Shown here: positions 56,882-64,000 of the stretch, piece after piece | Position numbering within the stretch: position 1 is the first letter of the stretch | Layout of the letters: each line of letters begins with the position of its first letter | Assembly: GCA_002110485.1 (NCBI GenBank) | Contig: MOWL01000023.1 | Coordinates: 1,054,001 to 1,118,000, forward strand | Source of the DNA: Emergomyces orientalis | Lineage: Eukaryota > Ascomycota > Eurotiomycetes > Onygenales > Ajellomycetaceae | Length of the DNA stretch: 64,000 nucleotides | Direction of reading: 5' to 3' | The notes under the pieces: model-generated | What the model was told of the DNA's origin: nothing | What the model saw: only the letters and a program-made list of their open reading frames with translations | The model's database searches: none | Program-made: the position numbers and the translations under genes

Positions 56882-59315
56882 GGCAATTGTATTGTATTGT
56901 TGGTATCGAGTATGATGACCTATTTGAAAGGGAGAAGAAAAAAAGGAGGTGGGTTTTATTTCTTGTAATATTTTTTATTCCCTTACGGCGGATATAAAGA
57001 GCTGGTCCTTCTATTACTCGATCAATTGTAGGAAGGAAAGTCAAAATAGGAGAAAATGCGAGGTGGAGAGATCGTGTATCCGATAGATACGGCCGTCTCT
57101 GAAAGGGGTTACGAGAGAGAGTGAAGGAGAAGATGAAGCGTTGGGAGAGCTGGGAGATTTGGAAGTTGAGAGTCAAAGCTAGAAAGGACACCGAAATGCC
57201 ATGGCCTGTGGAGAATAAGCAGGCAGGGAACAGCGGATGGCGGTGGACCCGCGTGGCAGGATGGAACAGCTGGTTGGATGGCTTGGGCTGGAGGATAATC
57301 CACTAGGACAGCACAGGAGAGAGAAGCGAGAGGAGGACTAATGATAATGATGCTAGGGATAAGAATGGAATGGAGAGAGATGAATAGGAATAGCCATGGG
57401 AATATAGAAGGGGAATATAAACTAGGAAAAAAGACAGGAAATGTCCCTGGTTGAAGAGGAAAAAGCCAAATCCGGAAATGATGAGGTTATTATTCTGCGC
57501 TGCCCGCGGATGGAGGATGACTCAGCCGCTTCATGCAGCTTAGTTATCGCAGAAACTGAAATGGCACATTCATACAGAGTTGCCATTCATGACATCTAGA
57601 GATGGCTGAAAAATGAAGAAATAGACAGACAGATATGTAGACAAGCACAATTGTCTATTACTCAAGCAAATTGTTGATAAAACAAAGCAGAAAAATAAGG
57701 AACAAGAAATAAGATACCAGACACTACCCCTATTTAAAATTTATATAAATAAAATTAATAAAAATAAAAATAAAAACAAATACATTTCTAATAAAATGTG
57801 ATATGATGATAAAATAAATAAAATAAAATAAACAGTATAGTTAAACCATGCCCTCATTCCCATGCCGCCGCTTAAACAACCCGCTCCCTCATTACCTCGC
57901 GTTCTAGTTCAATTTCAATTTAGCCCATGCCTCTATTGAGCAGTCTTTTAGCCCCTTCATCCACCTTGCCCTCTCCAACCAAACCAACCCAACTCAGTCC
58001 AGCCTCCACCAAATCAATAAAGGCACCTTGCAGATAATAAACAACAACAAGAAACCCCCGCACGCGCGTGCGAATGGTACATATGCATATATGAACCCGC
58101 AGTGAGAGAGAGAGGTGGTTGGGTGGGTAATGAATGAACAAATTTGATTTCTGTTCGGTCCCTGCCCCTCTCCGCTTCTCGCCTGTCCGTCAGATTCCTT
58201 TGACCTGGATATACATGTCCTTCCCTTTACATCTGTTAAAGAGATGGAATGGCAAAAAAATTGAAAAAGAAAAAAAAAAATTTCCTCTTCCCCCCCACAC
58301 CCCCCCCCCTTCCATTGCCTCAGTTTATATTAGTATCCCAATTTCCATTTCTTCAGATGATAGAATGATGATGCCCGACTTTTCTCTCTCTCTCTCCCCG
58401 CTGTTCTGCTCTGCCTGACGTTCTATCCCATAATGATATGCTGCTCACATGGAGAACAGATGTAGAGAGAGATATGAGCGGCGTGTAATAATTGCCCATA
58501 TAGACAATCAAAATAAAATCAATCAAATAAAATCATCATAAATAACAAAAGAAAATAAAGGGGTTCAAAACTAGAAAATGAAAACTCAAATCAAACATCA
58601 AAACCCATTCAGATTAGTAGAAATCAGTCATCTGGCAATTAAGTGAGCTGCTGTTATTGATAGAGACTGTGTCTCTGAGGGTATGTGTGCATGCACATGT
58701 GTGACCTGCGTGCGAGAGTGTTCATGTATATAAAGTGAATTGAATAAATATAAAAAAAGGAGGAATAATAAAATAATCACAAAGCAAGAATTCAGAGCAA
58801 GAGCAAAAAGTAGCAAAAATAGTAGAAAAAACAGAAAGGAAGAAGGGAGGTAAGAGAGAGAGAAGAAGAAGCAAAAGGTTACAGATAAAAAGTTAACATG
58901 TAAAAGACAAAAATCATGTGAAATAATAAGTAAACGCAAGGATAGGGGGGAAGAGAGAGAGAGCGGTAGAATAAATTGCAAAAAGAAAAAGACAAAGAAA
59001 ACAGCCCAAACGCAATTCGCTCAACTCTCTCACATCATAACCATTTCTCCGACAGACACTTAACTATGGGGGATGGACGGGTAGGGGATTGGGGGGGGAT
59101 GGGAAGGCATGGGAAGGGACATATTTGATGAAGGGCATGAACAAAGCAAAGCGATATATCATAAATTCGAGAGTTTGTACCGTAGTTTAGACCGTACCGC
59201 AACTACCCGGAGACAGAGGATTTTTGAAACAAGCAAAACTTGAAGAAGCAAAAATGTAAATAGAGAAGAAAAAATAAAAGATTAAATTAAAAAAGAAAGG
59301 GTAAAAAACCGGAAA
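56882..59315. other. Gene-free spacer PCT1 / PP2C
   Basis: 2.4 kb containing the upstream region of PCT1 and the 3' region of the phosphatase gene. AT-rich at 57710-57840 (runs of AAATAAAATAAA type), pyrimidine-rich near 58270-58310 and purine-rich at 58850-58970. No frame with a domain or splice partners was found. Confidence 0.6.
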
Positions 59316-61522
59316 TTATGACGTGGACGGTTTCTCGCCGCCGGGCAGGACATCATTGGGAGTCGTCGAGGATGGAGACGCAGAGATTACACCGGGTGAC
59401 TCCGACTGCTGCTGCGTATTATCCCCGGCGGCGTTAGGGGTACCTTGGCGATTCGATTGTTGTTGTTGCTGTCGTTGCTGCTGTTGCTGATGTTGTTGGG
59501 GGCCTGGTGTGCCTTCCCTCTCTCCTCTGGCGGCATCATCCCCATCCGCAGCAACAGATCCGGCGCCACCTTTACGCACCTGGCTCTCAAGATCCTTGTC
59601 CTCCTCGGTATGATCGAACATATCCTCGTCGCCCATGTCCGTTAGCACTTCGGTGCCGTCGCCGAGCAAGATGATTCTACCTGATCTTCCTCCTCTAAGT
59701 CGAGTGTCGAGTCCGGGCTCGTAGTCATCGACGCTGTCGTCGCCTTGGCGCCGGACGCCGGGACCACGGAATTCAGCTGGAAGGATAGAATTTTCGTCAG
59801 CTCAGTGAACAATATTCCTGGCGGGCGAGAGCCAATAGGGAACAAAACATACCATACTCAGGTGGTGCGCATGGCCCATCACCATTTGCAACTCGGTCTG
59901 CGATAGTCTTGTACCACTCCTCCTTAGTCTTACCATGGAGCAACCCAATGATGACCATAGTCATGTTGTCGCATCCGACGCCTCCCGTTTCGCTATTGGA
60001 AGCCAAGCAATTATCCATCATGTTTTCACAAATTCGATATAGCTCCTGCTTCGCAGCAATTCCCCGTCTAACAAATTCAATCACCGCCTGTGAAGACTGG
60101 CAATCCCAGATACCTAAATAGTAGGTTAGAAAAAGAACAAGGACCTTCCAGAATACCTAGAACGAAAGTAGATCAACACACCATCACAAGCGATCACAAG
60201 GAACTCATCATCTTCTGTAATCTCATGCGTAGTTACGTCAGGATAAGCAGTCACAATTTGTTGTTCTGGTGCGAGATCTGCGCTCTTCTTAAATTCGAAA
60301 TCACCCAGCGCACGGGACAGCGCGAGGTTGCCATTGACTCTGCCGTAATCAACAAACCCGCCAGCAGCACTTATTCGAGCCTTTTCACCTGTTCACATTG
60401 TAAGAAAAATCGAATGACCCTACTAGGGAATTGTTCAACGCTAGGGGGGGTTGTAGTTACGCACCCTCGTTTTGTGGCTTGTGATCGAAAGAGAGAGGTT
60501 TCGCCCGCCCCTTGACTCCTAGAACGGACCTTGAGTCTCCAGCATTCGCCTGTTCGGACGCAATTAGTATACAAAAACGCAGAATTGACATATATGAAAA
60601 ACCACCAATGTAGAGCACATACCACTCTAATCTTATCCTTTGAGATGACCGCAACAGACGCTGTGCAACCCGAGACTTCTTCTTCGTATTTTGGATCTGA
60701 GAAACGGCATGAATTAACACAGAATTCCGGAATGGAGAAATAGGGGACATCCGTCATCCAAATGACACAGGGTGGAGATATTTATATATGAGGTGTGTTG
60801 TGACCAACCTTCCAAAATAGCCCTATCCGTCGCCAAAAATCCATCCTTCAAAGCCTGCTCGATATCCCCTTCCGCAAAGGCGTCTTGTAGCGCAATAATG
60901 CGGTGGACGTTTTCTCCCGCGAACAGGGCCACCTTCTCGCCGCCGTGACCATCGTACACGCCGAAAAAGGATAAGCGTTTATCGGGATCGGTAGGACGGT
61001 GACTCTTGTCTAGGTATTTGGCTTGCAGGTCCAGGACTGCGGCGTGTGCATCCTCCATACTTATTCTCCAACCCTGCATGGCAGACACTCCGTAGAGTAC
61101 GCACTCATCTTGGCCTTCATCTGATATCTGTATTCGACAAGCGCGGGGGAAAAAGAAATCGCGTCATGTTAGCAAGATCCATAATAACACAAGCAAAAAA
61201 AAAAAAAAAAAACCACCCGTTCTAAAATATCAGTTAGATTAAAAAAATCCTAACTCCGGATGGTTTGCCCCCCTCCCTTTCCTCTCCCCCTTCTCCACCG
61301 AGGTAGTCAAAATCATTCACCAGTCACAAAACAAAATAATTTTGTGTGAAGGTTAGAACCAGCAGAGCTTATCGCAAGGGTGCAGACCAAAAGACGAGCA
61401 TGGAGATGTGGATTGGGAGGAAGGGTTCCGAGTCCCAGTGCGGGCGATATGTGTTCTCAGCAAGCAAGCAAAGCGGGGCAACTCACTTTCTCTACCACAG
61501 GCTCCGATAAAGTTTGGCCCAT
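59316..61522 (-). CDS. PP2C-type Ser/Thr phosphatase (Ptc2/3-like)
   Basis: Seven exons: 61522-61487, 61127-60809, 60696-60623, 60549-60465, 60388-60182, 60113-59853 and 59776-59316, giving 480 residues with consistent phases. PPM motifs appear in order: MQGWRISMEDAH, FFGVYDGHGG, SGCTASVAVI, ANAGDSRSVLG, GNLALSRALGDFEFK, FLVIACDGIWDC and GGVGCDNMTMVIIGLL. The metal-binding aspartates (DGHGG, ACDG, CDN) are intact. The start MGQTLSEPVVEK is the usual fungal Ptc2/Ptc3 start, carrying a likely N-myristoylation glycine. The extension after the catalytic core is acidic, then Gln-rich (QQHQQQQQRQQQQQ). Such phosphatases down-regulate MAPK (osmotic) and DNA-damage checkpoint signalling; the precise paralogue is not resolved. 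Confidence 0.95.
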
Positions 61523-61847
61523 GATTGATTGAAAAGAAGGGGCGTCAGAGTCGGATTATGAGGGAAAAGTAGTAATCGCTAAGGAGGGCATATACGATCG
61601 AGCAGGAGAAAGAAGAGAAGAAGAATTTATTTCGGTTGTTCGGAGGGGGAGCGGTGGAGGAATGAGGAGTGAGGCGTGACAGATGGTGGTGGTGGTAGAG
61701 GAGGTGGGGAGGTAGGTAACTTATTGAGCTGAGGATATTGCTTTGGGGCAAGTAAGAGCCAAGCGCCAATGGAGCGAGAGCAGAGCAGGGCCAGGGAACT
61801 AACAGACAAACAGACAAACAGATAGATGGAGCAAAAGAACAAATGGT

Positions 61848-61862
61848 GGGGGGGGGGGGGGG
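61848..61862 (+). repeat. Poly(G) run, 15 bases
   Basis: Uninterrupted run of 15 G, preceded by tandem ACAGACAA units at about 61802-61820. Confidence 0.9.
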
Positions 61863-62195
61863 TTGAAAAGCGGAAGAGGAAGGGATTTTAGGCGCAGTGA
61901 AGAGATTTCAGAACCAGCCCTGCAGAGAACAGACTAGCAGCCACAGCAGCAGGCAGGCAGCTCAGAGAAAATGCGGAGGCAGCTGGAGGGGCGGATGAAG
62001 GTTATAGGATGGGGGCAGATTGAGGCAGTGGTTGGGGATCACAGAGTAGCAATGGGTGATATCTTGCCAGGGAGAGGAGAATGGAGTAGTAGTCAGGTTG
62101 TTGATAAAGAGCAGGAAGAGGCAGTGGAAGATGCAAGATGGACGTGGGTTGATGTCTCTCTCTTCCCTCTCTATGTCGCGTGGTGCAGGAAGAAT

Positions 62196-62215
62196 GGGCT
62201 GGGCTGGGCTGGGCT
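62196..62215 (+). repeat. GGGCT tandem repeat (x4)
   Basis: Four exact copies of the pentamer GGGCT. Confidence 0.9.
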
Positions 62216-62410
62216 GGACACTGGACATTCAACTCAACTCTAACTGACTCTAGCATCTGAAATTAGCCAGCTGGATATTACAGCAGTAAATACGAATTAA
62301 TTATCTGATCAAAAAACTTAGCAGCCAGACGACTTATTGCAGCCTGGTCGGTGGGGTGATGCTACGGGGAATTAACTAGCGATATCCTATCAGTATCAGT
62401 AATATCAGTA

Positions 62411-62416
<6 letters not shown>

Positions 62417-62446
<30 letters not shown>
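62417..62446 (+). repeat. (AT)15 microsatellite
   Basis: Fifteen uninterrupted AT dinucleotides, a likely polymorphic length marker. Confidence 0.95.
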
Positions 62447-62450
<4 letters not shown>

Positions 62451-62901
62451 AGAGTGAGGTGAAGCTAGGAAGATAATCTCTCTATATGCATGAATATCAC
62501 CAGCTACTTAACATCCATAACTCCTCCAATTTTTTCCATCCCACATGTTTGCCGTTTCAAGTTCCTCATTCCCGCTATCTTCCTCTCCGCCGTTTTTAAA
62601 TATGTATTATTCCAAGGATTATATCCATCTTTCCATGGCGTATGAAACACCATGGGCACTCCCAGCATAGATTTAATTCCATACCCAACATCTTGTATCA
62701 TCTAACTAAATAATACATATATACCTAGGTAGGTATATTCTCTTCATACCTTTCAGCACCAAACCCGTCCAATGCCACTCACTCACTCACTCCCCCACTA
62801 GTGCCCATAATTAAACCTTGGAAACGGTTTTCATGGGGGAAATAAAAATAATTTAAAAAAACGCCCCTCAAGTTGCAGAATTTTCCAAATTTAAAATCAG
62901 C

Positions 62902-62929
62902 CACAGCACACAGCACACAGCACACAGCG
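62902..62929 (+). repeat. CACAGCA tandem repeat (x4)
   Basis: Four copies of the heptamer CACAGCA, the last with one change. Confidence 0.9.
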
Positions 62930-64000
62930 CACCCACCACTCAACGCAACAGCGCAACGCAAACAACTTTGGTATGATCGTCCAGCGGCCCGAGTGGATAC
63001 TGAGGGGGCATTATTGCACTCTCTCTGTGTTGGGCCATATGCATGAAATAGGGCTCCCCGGTGCCAACGAAACATTACCTACACATTTTTGCCCATTCCA
63101 CGCACTCTAACTAAACTCCTGCGCAACAAAGTGCTGTACCATAGTACCTCAATAAACTGACAGGAGTAATCGGACGCCATAAATACATCCACGCTATTTT
63201 AACTACGTTAACTTAATCCTTGTAACAAAATGGTCTCTTCCGATTAGCCAGCTGCGCCTCATGCGGGACTCTTAAAAACCCCGTCAGTCATTATTGGCTG
63301 AGAAAAGAAAAAAGGGGGGCATAGGGAAAATGTAATAGGAAAAAAAAATTTATTTTTATTTTTTTGTTATAGTTTTGGTCAAGTTGGCTTTGCAGATTTC
63401 TAACAGCAGATAACCGACTAGGCATGGAGTTTACTACGCGCCGTACGGAGGAGACAGCTCGATAAATAACGAGAAAATCTGAGGGAGGGTTCGGTTTGAA
63501 GCAATGTTCCAGCTTTGATGTTGTGGCTAAGTTCTGCCTGGCAAACTGTCTGGCTGTTCCATCTTTGAACTAGATTGTTGTGGCTCAAGCGTAGCACATG
63601 ATGTAGTTGCGGTATGGACGGTGGGAAGGGTCTAAAACCGCCCGGGACACTAGCAACTGACAACATCTGTACAAAGGTACAAAGTAGGCCATACTGCTAA
63701 ATACCAACCCCTAGAGATGCGGATAAACCCTCCGTGATATTATTAATCGGAGAATAAGAATAGTTTCCATGGATGTTCCCATACCATTATTATTCAAAGG
63801 GTCATTTCCCCCCCCCTCCCAACCCAAAATAAACAAATAGCCGGCTTGTGGATGGTCGGATCTGGTATGCAGGGTCAATTCTCTCCAAAATTTCAGCTGT
63901 CTTCCCTTTCTTTCCTCAATTCCCGGGCTTTTTTGGATTTGCTAGGCAAAATCTCCCTAAAACATATATATATATATGTATTCAGGGCTTCGGGCAGCCT

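Larger units (their letters stand above)
61523..64000. other. Gene-free right edge with microsatellites
   Basis: 2.5 kb upstream of the phosphatase gene. It holds several simple repeats (listed) but no frame with a domain. The nearest part is probably the phosphatase promoter and leader. Confidence 0.6.

Noticed and set aside
61849..61862. Possible assembly gap or low-quality region at the G run
   Set aside because: A 15-base homopolymer is plausible as natural sequence; no other sign of an assembly problem.

Overview
This is a nuclear chromosome segment of a filamentous ascomycete, most likely a eurotiomycete and probably an onygenalean. The evidence is short 50-150 nt spliceosomal introns with GT..AG ends and CTRAC branch points, single-copy fungal housekeeping genes, a GPI-anchored S10 carboxypeptidase like those of dermatophytes, and a fungal STAND/NLR gene. 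The genus is not decided by the sequence. I reconstructed 22 protein-coding genes by joining exons by hand; several (KSH1, MIC12, the first exon of the zinc-knuckle gene, the 3' exons of NEM1 and GCD7) are too fragmented to appear as long ORFs. I found no rRNA, tRNA, CRISPR or intact transposon.

Left third (1-24.7 kb): gene-poor and accessory. It holds a secreted GPI-anchored serine carboxypeptidase (minus), a seven-exon Goodbye-NACHT-repeat-zinc-finger NLR-like receptor (plus), the NEM1 phosphatase (minus), then a three-gene set: a QDR/DTR1-like MFS transporter (minus), a CYP56/DIT2-like P450 (minus) and a DIT1/PvcA isocyanide synthase (plus). The last three look like a dityrosine-type or isocyanide biosynthetic cluster. 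The synthase and P450 are divergent across an unusually long (3.5 kb) AT-rich gap.

Right two thirds (25.6-61.5 kb): housekeeping genes in nearly regular alternation of strands, many head-to-head with short shared promoters. In order: GCD7 (eIF2B beta), RPS23, a low-complexity unknown, MIC12, MRPL8 (bL17m), an R3H-SUZ protein, a CCHC zinc-knuckle RS protein, CWF18, a mitochondrial PPR-like protein, KSH1, TAF13, eIF3f, UTP25, an EamA-type transporter, PCT1 and a PP2C phosphatase. Themes are translation, rRNA and mRNA processing, mitochondrial expression, and phospholipid synthesis (NEM1 and PCT1 both act there).

Most notable: the DIT-like cluster with a P450 lacking a near-invariant heme-loop glycine, the NLR-like receptor, and a probable AT-AC intron that restores a perfect CCHC zinc knuckle. 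The two ends and several spacers hold only low-complexity DNA and microsatellites.
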